A stretch of 64,000 bases of DNA from the NCBI RefSeq assembly GCF_022631235.3, contig NZ_CP093310.2, positions 2,170,001-2,234,000 on the forward strand. The letters are read 5' to 3'. The DNA comes from Psychrobacter raelei (GTDB taxonomy: Bacteria; Pseudomonadota; Gammaproteobacteria; Pseudomonadales; Moraxellaceae). Below, in pieces: positions 49,737-59,636 of this stretch. Made by a program: the position numbers and the translations under genes. The notes under the pieces were generated by a model that was not told where the DNA came from, did no database searches, and was given only the letters and a program-made list of their open reading frames with translations. How positions within the stretch are numbered: the stretch's first letter is position 1; every line of letters begins with the position of its first letter.

Positions 49737-50547
49737 TACTAAGATACATCCACATGGCCAACCCATTATTCATCATATGAATAAGTATCGGCAGCATCAA
49801 AGACCCAGATTTGGCACGGGCGTAACTGAGCAGTAAAGCCAGCAAAAATATCACGCTCATCTCATAAAACGCATATTGTAAGTGGATAATGGCAAACAAA
49901 ATACTGGTCACCAAACTTGCCACCCATACCCCAGTCTCGCCCTCAAACTGCTCTTTTGTTGCCGTCCATAAAATGCCGCGGAACATCACCTCTTCATAAA
50001 TAGGCGCCGCCACCACCATGACTGCTATCAACAACCATTTTGGGTCTGCACTGGCATACAGCTCATCGACAAAAGCGGTGGGGTCTTTTTCAAGCCAATA
50101 AGTCACCGCCTCAGTCGCAAACATAAACAGCAGCCACAGCCCAAAGATACCCAGAGCTATGCGCAGTGCAAAAGGCTTAATTGCCAAATAATCCGCCACA
50201 CTGTGGTTATGAGACAAACCGGGTGAGGCGCTACTGTTTAGGGTAACCTGACGTAGCCGTACTTTAATCAGCGCCGCTATTGCCAACAGCAATACCACCA
50301 AAGTAAATATCATCGCATAGCTGGTCACTGTGCCGTTATAACTGCCCATACCAAAGCGCTGCGCAGCGGTCAGCGTCTGTTCATTAAACACATAAGGGGC
50401 GAACAGATACACCCCAAGCAGCTGCAGTGCCAAAAACAGACCCACAATGCCAATATACAACGCCCCCACGCCAGCTTTAGAAAATAGCTTGGGTGGGGGC
50501 GCATCTAAAATAGCTTTATCCGTAGATCTGTATAGCCGATGGCTCAT
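49729..50547 (-). CDS. CPBP family intramembrane metalloprotease
   Basis: 272-residue membrane protein with about seven hydrophobic segments. The CPBP (Abi/Rce1-like) motifs are present: EEVMFRGIL (about residue 186), a following F-A-I-I-H-L-Q (about residue 219) and HMMNN near the C-terminus. It is third in a likely operon with the S49 peptidase and an alpha/beta hydrolase (9-bp gap). Substrate unknown. Confidence 0.9.
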   Translation of the reverse strand: MSHRLYRSTDKAILDAPPPKLFSKAGVGALYIGIVGLFLALQLLGVYLFAPYVFNEQTLTAAQRFGMGSYNGTVTSYAMIFTLVVLLLAIAALIKVRLRQVTLNSSASPGLSHNHSVADYLAIKPFALRIALGIFGLWLLFMFATEAVTYWLEKDPTAFVDELYASADPKWLLIAVMVVAAPIYEEVMFRGILWTATKEQFEGETGVWVASLVTSILFAIIHLQYAFYEMSVIFLLALLLSYARAKSGSLMLPILIHMMNNGLAMWMYLSTQ

Positions 50548-50556
50548 GGTTTATTT

Positions 50557-51438
50557 TTAGCCTTGTTCAGCAATGGTTGCCAAAATTAGCGACACCACAG
50601 AGTCAGGATACTCTAGCGGGAACATGTGTCCGCCAGCATGTAGCTTAAAGGGGATAGACAGCCGCTTACGTATCTTGGGCGGAAAGCTGCGTTTATAAAA
50701 CTGACTGTCATCACCGATAATTAAAGTCACCGGCTTTTTGGGTGGTTTATTGGGTTTTAACCAATACCAAGAGGGATTCGTACGAAACACGGCTACTTCA
50801 GCATCTTTTGGAATGGTTAGGGTCACTGTACCATCGGGTAGACTGCGCAAACCATGCTGAATGTAGCCCTCAAAGGTGCGTGGATCGAAGTTTTTAAAAA
50901 AAGTCTTAGGTTGCAAAAGCTGACGCGCCTGCTCACGACTATCCCACACATCACGGCGATGCTTAGAGATACCGGCAGGTGACATCTTATCCACGGTTTT
51001 TGCTGACAATAGCTTAGCGGCATGCCACAACAAGTTATCACGGCCATAAATAAGCGGTGGATCCATCAATACCGATTGCATAAATAGCTTAGGCTTACGG
51101 TACATCGCCTGTAGGGTACACAAAGCCCCTAATGAATGGCCAAGCCCTATCACCGGCACCTTGTGCTTGTTGACCACGCTTTGAATACTATCAATCACTT
51201 GATCTGTTAAGCTCTTCCAGTGATTATCAATGGGATAACTGACCTCGCCCAACTCATCAAAGCCCAGAACTGGGATATACTCCACCATAAAATGCTCCTG
51301 TAGCTGCTCAAAGAGTGGCTGGTAGACTTGGCTTGGCATACCATTGGCATGGGCAAAATGAATAACAGGCTTACCGGTCAGCTTTGACACAGGTAAGCGT
51401 GAAAAATCTAAGTTAAGAGGACGAGGTAGTGTTGACAT
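50557..51438 (-). CDS. Alpha/beta hydrolase
   Basis: 293-residue hydrolase. HFAHANGMPSQVY near the N-terminus carries the oxyanion residues, the nucleophile is in GLGHSLGALC (about residue 98) and the likely catalytic His is in HAGGHMFPLEYPD (about residue 270). The substrate is not known. Its ATG directly follows the stop of the S49 peptidase gene (TAAATG), which implies translational coupling. Confidence 0.9.
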   Translation of the reverse strand: MSTLPRPLNLDFSRLPVSKLTGKPVIHFAHANGMPSQVYQPLFEQLQEHFMVEYIPVLGFDELGEVSYPIDNHWKSLTDQVIDSIQSVVNKHKVPVIGLGHSLGALCTLQAMYRKPKLFMQSVLMDPPLIYGRDNLLWHAAKLLSAKTVDKMSPAGISKHRRDVWDSREQARQLLQPKTFFKNFDPRTFEGYIQHGLRSLPDGTVTLTIPKDAEVAVFRTNPSWYWLKPNKPPKKPVTLIIGDDSQFYKRSFPPKIRKRLSIPFKLHAGGHMFPLEYPDSVVSLILATIAEQG

Positions 51439-52503
51439 TTATTTCATCTCAGCTGAAGTTTGTTCCTCTGGCAATAGCTTTAGTTCTACCGAAGAACCAA
51501 TACCAGAGCCCAATTGTAGAGCAAAGTTATTTAAGAACATCTGCATCGGATCAACTGGGGTGTAATCTACTACATTATCAATATCCAGCTCTTTTTCCAA
51601 GCTCATTAAGCTGCCCTTTTTATCGGCCAGACCCAAAGCAATGGCTTGCTCACCTGTCCAGAACAGCCCAGTAAATAGCTTATTGTCTTCTGGATTTTTT
51701 AGTCTGTCGCCGCGGCCTTTTTTCACAGCATCAATAAAATGCTTATGCGTATTGTCTAACACGCCTTTGATGTGCTGCTTTTCAAAGTCTGTTAAATCAC
51801 GGCTCATGCTTAGGATATCTTTGTACTCACCAGCCGTCAGTGTGGCATCTTTTACACCGTACTTATCCATCAAGCCTTTTAGGTTATAGCCTGGCATAAT
51901 AACACCAATTGAGCCAACCAAGCTTGAAGGATTAACGTAAATCTCATCAGCCGCAGAAGCAATATAATATGCCCCTGAAGCGCCCATATCACCGATCACC
52001 GCGTACAGCTTTTTATTGGGATGCTCTTTACGTAGCGACATCATGGTCTGCCAAATCTCATCTGACTGCACCGGAGAGCCACCGGGCGAGTTGATATTCA
52101 ACACGACAGCCTTGGCGCCTTTTGATTCGAATGCTTCAGATAAAGCAGCGCTAACATCGTAGGCATTAGCGGTATTATCGGCACTAATGACCCCTTGCAA
52201 ATCCACCACAGCAATATGCGGCTTGGTCACATCAACGCTGCTAATGCTCTCGGCAGTACTACAACTGCGGCTGAGCATAAAAAATAATAGCAGTAAGGTA
52301 AGCAAGCTTAATACTTTAGAAATCACGCGCCAGCGTCGAGCACGGCGCTGCTCTTCAATGCTTGCCAATAAGGTTTTTTCAAGCAAGTGCCACTCTCGGC
52401 CCCCAGAGCTTACCGGCATCACTCGCGGTGATGGATTGTCTGAGTTGTTGGGTGTGGGGGTGTTATCGGGAGTTTTATTTGGATCTGGCGGCCAGTTTGA
52501 CAT
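51439..52503 (-). CDS. sppA: S49 family signal peptide peptidase (SppA-like)
   Basis: Membrane-bound serine protease that degrades leftover signal peptides. It is the short form (354 aa): a Pro/Asn-rich cytoplasmic start, one membrane segment (about residues 62-80), then the peptidase. The catalytic Ser is in MGASGAYYIASAADEIYVNP (about residue 175) and the Lys lies about 50 residues on, in the TAGEYKDILS region. INSPGGSPVQSDEI is near residue 137. Confidence 0.9.
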   Translation of the reverse strand: MSNWPPDPNKTPDNTPTPNNSDNPSPRVMPVSSGGREWHLLEKTLLASIEEQRRARRWRVISKVLSLLTLLLLFFMLSRSCSTAESISSVDVTKPHIAVVDLQGVISADNTANAYDVSAALSEAFESKGAKAVVLNINSPGGSPVQSDEIWQTMMSLRKEHPNKKLYAVIGDMGASGAYYIASAADEIYVNPSSLVGSIGVIMPGYNLKGLMDKYGVKDATLTAGEYKDILSMSRDLTDFEKQHIKGVLDNTHKHFIDAVKKGRGDRLKNPEDNKLFTGLFWTGEQAIALGLADKKGSLMSLEKELDIDNVVDYTPVDPMQMFLNNFALQLGSGIGSSVELKLLPEEQTSAEMK

Positions 52504-52830
52504 ATAAAATGTGAATCCTACTTTTAGATTAATGTGTTTATTTTGCTGATAAAGCAGTAATTTTTATTGCGTCACTTGATGGCGTAAATAAGACACCATA
52601 CCGCTTTTTTAGCAGTTGCCACCATACCTTACAACGCCTATGTCTGTCAGCGGTAATTCTGTAAAATATTAATTCAAATCTTATTGTTAGGCCTAAGTAG
52701 TCGATGACGTCATTTGCTTTTTGTCATTGACTCATTGTTTACTTACGTTCTCACTAAGCGATGAGATTAAACGATGAGATATTGATACTATTTATGATCA
52801 ATTGTTTCACCAATTTTAAGCCATTTAATA
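52504..52830. other. Intergenic region between comEC and sppA
   Basis: 327 bp. It has a perfect 10-bp palindrome ATGACGTCAT near 52704 and a direct repeat CGATGAGAT (about 52759-52781). The sppA promoter should be here; no clear terminator for comEC was found. Confidence 0.4.
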
Positions 52831-55800
52831 TTACTCATCACTCATAAGATAGTGCTGCTGCCAGTACAAATGACTGTCTTTTAACTTCACAGTGGTTCTA
52901 CTAAATACTTGACCACCAATATGCCAGGTTAAGGGCTGAAATACGTCAATTAAAGCCGGAGCCAGATACGCTTGAGATGGGGTAATCCAGTGCTGAGCCA
53001 AGACTTGATCTGTTTGCTCACACATAAGCGGCCACAACTTGCCAAGCTTGGCCTGCCGGCTACTATAAAAAATCACTGCATTGTGTGCGCTTGGTGCTAA
53101 GCTTGCCCCCGCCTTATGCTGAGCATACCTTTTAGGCTTGGCTGTCAGCGCACGCAGATCTTGTTGGTCATGCAGCCAAAATGTCTGCATGCTGCTAAGC
53201 TTAAGCGTGCAATCTAAAAGCTGTCTGTCATTAAGCTGTGGCCAGCCGGTAACAGCAGTTAATGACCAGCCGCCCCCCTCCTCAGAGCGGTGCTGCGTCT
53301 GCCAGCTTTGGTTGGCCTCACAGCTTTGTGCCAGTAGTGTACTGCCCTGCATCTGAGCTTGTATCATCGTCTTATTAGCGTTAAGGCCTGCCTGCCAATA
53401 ATATGACAGTGGAATATACTCATCTAATTTAGACACCACAGCCGCCAGCTCAGGGGTATTTGTTTGCACCACCACTCCGGTCAGCTGCTTTATATCTTGG
53501 CGCTGTATCTGATCGTACAAAGCGGTTGATATCTGCTTGGTTTGCTCATCAGTTAGTTGCGGGCTCGACTGTAGATAGGCTTTAGGGTAGCCCGATAACA
53601 ACAGCCAAGCATCTGAATGACTATAAATAATGGTGGCGGCATACTGCAAATTATTTAGATCAAGCACCTTTATGTTTACTGCTTGCGTATCAAGGCTTGT
53701 AGCACTTGATTGAGACTCAGCTAAGCGGTGTTGAGCCGTCGTTGAAGCAACACTCATGGCCGCGATCAGACTCAATGGCGCTAGCGCAAGCAATCTGTTA
53801 AGCACGCCTTTAGGCAACAAAAATGGCAGTAGCACCATAAACAGCAACAACAGCAGTGAGATATCAAGCTCAGTATAAAGCCAGCCTACTTGCTCAAAAC
53901 GGGTTTGTAGCTGAAAAAGCAGCTGATGCAAACCATCGAGCAGCCAAAATAAAAAGGACCAGATTTTATCCGGCAACACTGAGCTGCTAGGCCAAGCCGC
54001 ATACAGCACACCTGCTAACAAATTTAGCGGCACAATCACCCAGCCAAATAGACCAATGGCAAATAAATTAATGACAAAGCCCCACAAAGATACTTTGCCA
54101 AACAGCCATAAACTCAGCGGTAATAAAGCCACCGACATCCACATTTGTAGTTTAAATAAGGCCACAACGTGCGCTTTAAGCGTCACCCTTAAACGCTGCA
54201 AGACGCCGGTGTTTGTAGCACGACCCACCTCCTGTCTAGAAGAGGGGCTCACCTGCCAGCGCTGACCATAAGCCACCAAAGCTGCGACTGCTATAAAAGA
54301 TAGCCAAAACCCAGCTTGCCATAATACAAAAATATCGACCCAAGCCATGCCCACTGCTAGCCACAGCAGCACTTTTAAGGTAGCCGGCGCTGCCAACACA
54401 TAACGCAGCACCCCCACAATAAGTAGTATAAACGCCGTACGCACTGCTGGGACATCAAAGCCTGCAAATAATGCATAGCCAAAGGCGACCACCACAGCGA
54501 TACCAAACGCCCACTGCCACCGCGGTATGCGAGCATACCAGATAGGCCAAAAGCAAGTAATTATCGTGGTAACTATCCCTGCACACAGCAGGGCCAAGAA
54601 TAAAACATGGGTACCGGAGATTGCCAATAAATGGGATATCCCTGCAAAGCGATATAAGCCGCTCATCTCTTGACTGATTAAACTGCGGTCACCAGTGAGC
54701 AGGCTTAAAGTCACCGCCAGCCCTTGCTGTGGATTTATTTGCTGAGGATCGCGTGCCGTGCGCTGCTGCCTTAATGCCAAAAAGTGCTCACGCAATAAAA
54801 AACGCTGCTGATTAATTGTCTGGGGCACACTAAGCTTAGGGTTGATGAATGCTTTTTTAACATCAGCATGGATAAGCTTTGCCTTTGCAGTGGCATGGCG
54901 GCTACTTAGCCAACGATACTCATCGAAGTCCTCTACCTCATCATGCGCTTTAAATTCAATAGGAGTAAGCGCTAAAGACATGGTCAGCTGCTGATTGGCT
55001 GCCAGATCATTGAGCCACTGCTGCTGACCGCGATAACTTTGTAACATCACTGTCATACTACTGGGTAAGCGGCTTTGGGCAGGTGCGTTAAGGGTTAACG
55101 CTTGGGTCTTTGAAGTGTTTTGACTGACAGAGTTTTTGTTCGGTATTTTTTGAGTGGGATTGGCCAGATAAAATGGATTGTCTAATTGAGTAACGCCTTG
55201 CTGTGAGGCAGTGGCAGCCATAGAGTGATACGGGCGTATATTGGTTAAGCGTACCAATTGGCGATAGCCTTGCGCCACCTGCTTTTTTTGAGGGTTTAAC
55301 TTTGGGTTTACGCGCCCCTCAGAGGACAGTGACACTGCTTTAGCAGCCTCAAAGGTGAGCCTTTTGTCACTTAAGCCAATAGGCGTAACCAAGGCGTTGA
55401 TATAGAGGGGCCTTGTCGGCGCCTGCTCAATGGCGCTCAGACGCTGTGCCACACTATGATATAACGTAGCTGACCAAAACAGACCCACAGCAATTAAGGT
55501 TAATAAAGCGGGCATAATACCTGAAACAGTTGGCTTTTTAAAAATCTTAGGCAGCGCAACAAATGAAGGTAAAATTGAGGGTTTAGCAAAAGCTGAGGAG
55601 TTAGTGGTAGTGGCGAGCGCAAGCAGATAAACTGAGTGATTCACAACCAAAGAGGGCGCTTTAGTATAAGACGCAACTTGAGTATAAGGCGCAAAAGGCA
55701 AAAGCTGCGGCTGGGCAGCTACGCCGATTGAATGAGACAACCGGCGCCTATGCCAAGCCATATATCCATAGCGCAGTAGCCACACCAGCGCTAAACCGAT

Positions 55801-55944
55801 AAGCTGCACATAACTGGCGTACTGCCAACGTTCTGCTCCGACGTCAGGGGCTAGTTGATACCCCATCAATAACAGCTGATCAGGCGTCATCTGCAAAATG
55901 GCCAACATCAAAACCAGTGCCACAAGTGCCATTAGCCAAATCAA
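52831..55944 (-). CDS. comEC: ComEC/Rec2 family DNA uptake channel protein
   Basis: Inner-membrane channel for single-stranded DNA in natural transformation. An N-terminal DUF4131-like part (to about residue 380) is followed by the multi-helix Competence domain (about residues 400-720) with HLLAISGTHVLFLALL. The C-terminal region (about 760-1037) is where a metallo-beta-lactamase-like domain is expected, but no HxHxDH motif is visible. At 1037 aa it is longer than usual (700-850). The start used is TTG with AAGGAT six bases before it; ATG 55932 is an alternative. Confidence 0.9.
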   Translation of the reverse strand: MIWLMALVALVLMLAILQMTPDQLLLMGYQLAPDVGAERWQYASYVQLIGLALVWLLRYGYMAWHRRRLSHSIGVAAQPQLLPFAPYTQVASYTKAPSLVVNHSVYLLALATTTNSSAFAKPSILPSFVALPKIFKKPTVSGIMPALLTLIAVGLFWSATLYHSVAQRLSAIEQAPTRPLYINALVTPIGLSDKRLTFEAAKAVSLSSEGRVNPKLNPQKKQVAQGYRQLVRLTNIRPYHSMAATASQQGVTQLDNPFYLANPTQKIPNKNSVSQNTSKTQALTLNAPAQSRLPSSMTVMLQSYRGQQQWLNDLAANQQLTMSLALTPIEFKAHDEVEDFDEYRWLSSRHATAKAKLIHADVKKAFINPKLSVPQTINQQRFLLREHFLALRQQRTARDPQQINPQQGLAVTLSLLTGDRSLISQEMSGLYRFAGISHLLAISGTHVLFLALLCAGIVTTIITCFWPIWYARIPRWQWAFGIAVVVAFGYALFAGFDVPAVRTAFILLIVGVLRYVLAAPATLKVLLWLAVGMAWVDIFVLWQAGFWLSFIAVAALVAYGQRWQVSPSSRQEVGRATNTGVLQRLRVTLKAHVVALFKLQMWMSVALLPLSLWLFGKVSLWGFVINLFAIGLFGWVIVPLNLLAGVLYAAWPSSSVLPDKIWSFLFWLLDGLHQLLFQLQTRFEQVGWLYTELDISLLLLLFMVLLPFLLPKGVLNRLLALAPLSLIAAMSVASTTAQHRLAESQSSATSLDTQAVNIKVLDLNNLQYAATIIYSHSDAWLLLSGYPKAYLQSSPQLTDEQTKQISTALYDQIQRQDIKQLTGVVVQTNTPELAAVVSKLDEYIPLSYYWQAGLNANKTMIQAQMQGSTLLAQSCEANQSWQTQHRSEEGGGWSLTAVTGWPQLNDRQLLDCTLKLSSMQTFWLHDQQDLRALTAKPKRYAQHKAGASLAPSAHNAVIFYSSRQAKLGKLWPLMCEQTDQVLAQHWITPSQAYLAPALIDVFQPLTWHIGGQVFSRTTVKLKDSHLYWQQHYLMSDE

Positions 55945-56022
55945 CTACCTATCCTTATTATTGTCTATCGTGACTTTCTTAGCAGAAGCGTACAACAATC
56001 ATAAGGCAGCTAACATAAAAGC

Positions 56023-56709
56023 CTAATCCGAAAACGCTTCCCACTTACCGTTTTTTAGCAGCATTTGACGATCGGCCATGGCCGCCAGATTTCTGTCATG
56101 AGTGACCATAAGGAGTGCCGTTTTCATGGTGTCTTGAAGCTCAGCCAACAGCGCAAAGATACTTTGGGCATTGTCATAATCTAAGTTACCTGTCGGCTCA
56201 TCCGCTAAGACGAGCGAGGGCTTGGTGACCAAGGCTCGAGCAATGGCTACCCGCTGACGCTCCCCGCCAGACAACTCACCAGGGCGATGCTCTAATCTGT
56301 GCCCAAGCCCCACTCGCTCAAGCAAGTCCACGGCCTGCTGGCGCGCCTCTTTAATAGGCACCTCTTTACGTAGCAATAGCGGCATGGCCACGTTCTCAAT
56401 AGCGGTAAATTCGGGCAACAGATGGTGAAACTGATAAATAAAACCTAAGTGCTTATTGCGCATCTCACCGCGCTCAGTTTCGTTCATATTATTTAAACAC
56501 TGACCATGTAGCCATACTTCACCTGAGCTTGGTACATCAAGCCCGCCCAATAAATGCAGCAACGTACTTTTGCCTGAGCCACTGGTACCTACAATGGCAA
56601 TGCGCTCACCGGCTTTAACGGTTAAATTAAGCCCGGTCAACACCTGAGTGCGGATATTGCCCTCATCGTAGATTTTATTAATATCTTTTGCGACTAAAAT
56701 TTCTGACAT
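56023..56709 (-). CDS. lolD: Lipoprotein-releasing system ATP-binding protein LolD
   Basis: ATPase that drives release of lipoproteins from the inner membrane to LolA. Walker [11 protein letters not shown] (about residue 41), the LolD-type signature [15 protein letters not shown] (about residue 145) and Walker [13 protein letters not shown] (about residue 165) are intact; [14 protein letters not shown] (about residue 90) is typical of LolD. 228 aa. It follows its membrane partner by 75 bp. Confidence 0.95.
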   Translation of the reverse strand: MSEILVAKDINKIYDEGNIRTQVLTGLNLTVKAGERIAIVGTSGSGKSTLLHLLGGLDVPSSGEVWLHGQCLNNMNETERGEMRNKHLGFIYQFHHLLPEFTAIENVAMPLLLRKEVPIKEARQQAVDLLERVGLGHRLEHRPGELSGGERQRVAIARALVTKPSLVLADEPTGNLDYDNAQSIFALLAELQDTMKTALLMVTHDRNLAAMADRQMLLKNGKWEAFSD

Positions 56710-56784
56710 ACTGTTTTCTCAATACCTATTTCTAAGGCCACCTCTGAGTTTATATAAACCCAATGAGCAGCGGCTTATTTTTAT

Positions 56785-58020
56785 TTATTCGTAGCGTAAG
56801 GTTTGGGCCGGCTGAATATTGGCTGCTCGGCGAGCGGGATAAATGGTCGCCAAAAAGCTCAATAAGAATGAGGTGCTGGTAATGATCAGCACATCTAGCC
56901 AGCGCAGCTCTGTGGGCAGATAATTGATAAAGTACGCATCAAATAGATGTAGGTTAAATGCTTGGTTGACCCAGCCTAGCAAATCGCCAATGGTCAGTGC
57001 CAAAATCACCCCCAAGATAGTACCCGCTACCGTACCAATGACACCGATAACCAGCCCTTGTACCATAAATACTTGGGTAATGAGTTTTGGAGAGGCGCCA
57101 AAGGTCTTTAAAATTGCAATATCCGCTTTTTTATCAGTTACCAGCATCACCAAACTTGAGACAATATTAAAGGCGGCGACGATGATGATTAAAAACAGCA
57201 ATAACCCCACCATGGCCTTCTCCATTTGGATTGCACCAAATAAATTGCCATGAGTACGTGTCCAGTCATTGGGAAACAGCTGCTGCGGATTGATTTTAGC
57301 AGCACGCTGAGCCACTTGAGGCGCTAAGAAAATATTATCAAGCTTCATTCGAATGCCTTGCGCACCCTCAGGTAAGCGCAAAAGCGTCGCCGCATCACCC
57401 ATAGGAATAAACGCCACTAGGTTATCTACTTCACGGCTAATATTAAACACGCCCGTTAAGGTAAAGCGCTTAAAACGAGGAATAACGCCTGCAGGCGATG
57501 GCGACGCTTCTGGCAATACCAAAGTCACCTTATCACCCACTTGTAGGCCCAAGGCCTCCACCATACTCTCACCAAGCACAATACTAAAGTCGCCATCTTT
57601 TAGGGTGTCTATGCTGCCCTCAACCATGTGCTCATTGATGATAGAGACATTTTTTTCATACTCAGGCTCAACCCCAGTGACCATAATGCCGGCCACCTGA
57701 CCATTAGAAGTTAACATGCCTTGTAGCTCAATAAAGGGCGCCACTGCATGTACTTCGGGGTCTTTTTTAATTTCATTGGCGAGGTTTTTCCAATCAGGGA
57801 TAATCTCCGCTGAAGTGACGGTCGCTTGGGGCACCATACCCAAAATCCTGGTCTTAAGCTCCCGATCAAAACCGTTCATGACGGACAAGACCGTAATCAA
57901 TACTGCGACCCCAAGGGTCAATCCCACCATAGAGATTAATGAAATTAATGAGATAAAGCGGTTACTACGCTCAGCGCGCGTATAACGTAATCCTAAAAAT
58001 AAGGCTAATGGACGAAACAT
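56785..58020 (-). CDS. Lipoprotein-releasing system membrane protein, LolC/LolE family (possibly LolF)
   Basis: Inner-membrane subunit, 411 aa from ATG 58020 (MFRPLALFLGLRYTRA), the usual family start; a frame extension 30 codons upstream is not typical. Four membrane segments: one near residues 20-45 and three after residue 265. The periplasmic loop lies between. NGFDRELKTRILG is family-typical. Only one such gene lies beside lolD, as in bacteria that use a single LolF homodimer; a second copy elsewhere cannot be excluded. Confidence 0.9.
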   Translation of the reverse strand: MFRPLALFLGLRYTRAERSNRFISLISLISMVGLTLGVAVLITVLSVMNGFDRELKTRILGMVPQATVTSAEIIPDWKNLANEIKKDPEVHAVAPFIELQGMLTSNGQVAGIMVTGVEPEYEKNVSIINEHMVEGSIDTLKDGDFSIVLGESMVEALGLQVGDKVTLVLPEASPSPAGVIPRFKRFTLTGVFNISREVDNLVAFIPMGDAATLLRLPEGAQGIRMKLDNIFLAPQVAQRAAKINPQQLFPNDWTRTHGNLFGAIQMEKAMVGLLLFLIIIVAAFNIVSSLVMLVTDKKADIAILKTFGASPKLITQVFMVQGLVIGVIGTVAGTILGVILALTIGDLLGWVNQAFNLHLFDAYFINYLPTELRWLDVLIITSTSFLLSFLATIYPARRAANIQPAQTLRYE

Positions 58021-58428
58021 AATACAGGCTCTTAACCTATTCGGTAATAAATAATAGGTGATGACTAAAATGAGAAGTGAAGGACACAACAAAAACCCAT
58101 AGTTTGACACAAACAGCGCTAACTTGGCTATGCTTGATTGCTGCAGTTACTTTATTATAACTGTCTGTGTTTTTAATTTTAGACACAAAAAAAATATTAT
58201 TTTTTTATCTAAGCTTGGCTATATTAACCCTATGATCTTGTATTCAAATAAGTTGCCCCTATTTAGTTAATATAAGAGCCTGTTGCTTGGCTCACGATAT
58301 ATCTTATTTTTTAGTTAGCTTATTTAACTTATATACTAAGGCGATATCACATATCCTTAGGTAATAACAGACCTTTAGCAAAGATGTAGCCACTCCTTAA
58401 AGCCAACCATCAAAAGTATAAACATATT
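58021..58428. other. Divergent intergenic region between the lol genes and an unknown gene
   Basis: 408 bp, strongly AT-rich with A8 and T7 runs at 58187-58206. It must hold the lol promoter on the minus strand and the promoter of the unknown gene on plus. TGTCT and AGACA near 58163-58187 form a short inverted repeat. No gene is supported. Confidence 0.4.
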
Positions 58429-59397
58429 ATGACCACTCAAACTTATAAATATAGCCAACATCCCGACACCCGCCCAGTGACTATTGCCTTAACAGCTGAA
58501 CAGACAGCCGGTCATGGCGATCACTGGCGCATTTTAACTGACAAGGTAGAGGATGATGTGCCCAACTGGCTAAAAAGCTCTATTGATGACGCCACCATTG
58601 CTGCAGGTTTACATGCTTCGCTTACCAAAGACAGCTTATCAAACCTTTTGCTGTCGTGTAATCACATGTGCCATATCAATCAGGTACTGGCCATGAAACA
58701 GGGCAAACCGCAAAACTTTATTAACGCCTATCCTTGTGTTAATAGTCCTTACGGCCTCACCTGCAAAATTGAGCGCATCATCGCTAATGAGGATACTCAA
58801 GATGCCGTACTGCGCTTAGTTAGCGAAGATGGCAGCGTGATTTATGCCTTCGACCAGATGTATACTGTGAACCAGTCTTTATACCGCCAAGATCAGCAGT
58901 ATTTCGTGAACTTTAGCGCTTGGGCTTACTCGATTAAGCCAAGCAGCAAAGATGAGATCATTTTGGTAGAAGATCCAGAAGCCATCCGCTACCACCGTGC
59001 CTATAATGATATTGTCGCTAACAATAATGGTGTGATTCCCCAAGATTTAGACCAACAAATAGAGCAGTGGCAACCTGATAGTGACGAAGCTTTGGCTCCG
59101 GTTGAGATTAATCTAGGCAATATGTGTGCCTACTTATTTGGTGAAACCTTAGGCCAAGAAGATGAGGCTTGGTGCCAAGGCCAAGTGTTAGGCAAGCAGC
59201 AAGAGACGTTATATGATCGTCCACTGACTGTTTTTGATGTGGCCATTTTGCGTGAGCCAGACGCCGATCCTTTTGTGGTACGTATGGCAACACCCACTAC
59301 AGCTGAAGTTAGTGCTATTGAAGTCAATGATTACATTCAGGCCAATATTTGGCTTCAAGCGGCCATTTATTATGAAAATCAAAATAATGCAGTTTAA
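58429..59397 (+). CDS. Conserved hypothetical protein, family not recognised
   Basis: 322-residue acidic soluble protein, no signal peptide or membrane segment. Two blocks contain unusual Cys/His content: LLSCNHMCHINQ (about residue 73) and GLTCKIERI (about residue 107); a further NLGNMCAYLFGE and a DEAWCQGQVLGKQQE lie near residues 225-250. I know no family for it. The base composition matches the neighbours, so recent transfer is not suggested. A terminator follows, so it is a single-gene unit. Confidence 0.75.
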   Translation: MTTQTYKYSQHPDTRPVTIALTAEQTAGHGDHWRILTDKVEDDVPNWLKSSIDDATIAAGLHASLTKDSLSNLLLSCNHMCHINQVLAMKQGKPQNFINAYPCVNSPYGLTCKIERIIANEDTQDAVLRLVSEDGSVIYAFDQMYTVNQSLYRQDQQYFVNFSAWAYSIKPSSKDEIILVEDPEAIRYHRAYNDIVANNNGVIPQDLDQQIEQWQPDSDEALAPVEINLGNMCAYLFGETLGQEDEAWCQGQVLGKQQETLYDRPLTVFDVAILREPDADPFVVRMATPTTAEVSAIEVNDYIQANIWLQAAIYYENQNNAV

Positions 59398-59438
59398 TGT
59401 TTGATTAACTTAAATGCTTTAAGATATTGAATAAAAAT

Positions 59439-59467
59439 AGCTCAGTAGACACACTGGGCTTTTTTTA
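59439..59467 (+). terminator. Intrinsic terminator after the unknown gene
   Basis: 8-bp stem AGCTCAGT / ACTGGGCT (one G-T pair), 6-nt loop, seven Ts. Confidence 0.82.
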
Positions 59468-59636
59468 TGAAAAGATAAGCATAAGGTGAAAATTTTAGCC
59501 AAAAAAAGCCTCATAACACATTCTGATACAAAAAAGATTGCCCTTGTAATAATTGCAACAAAGACGCTGTTTACAATGTTAATAAATTCAGGTTAGTATT
59601 AATCAACTTCTCTACAATGAAAGAAAATAAGTCATC

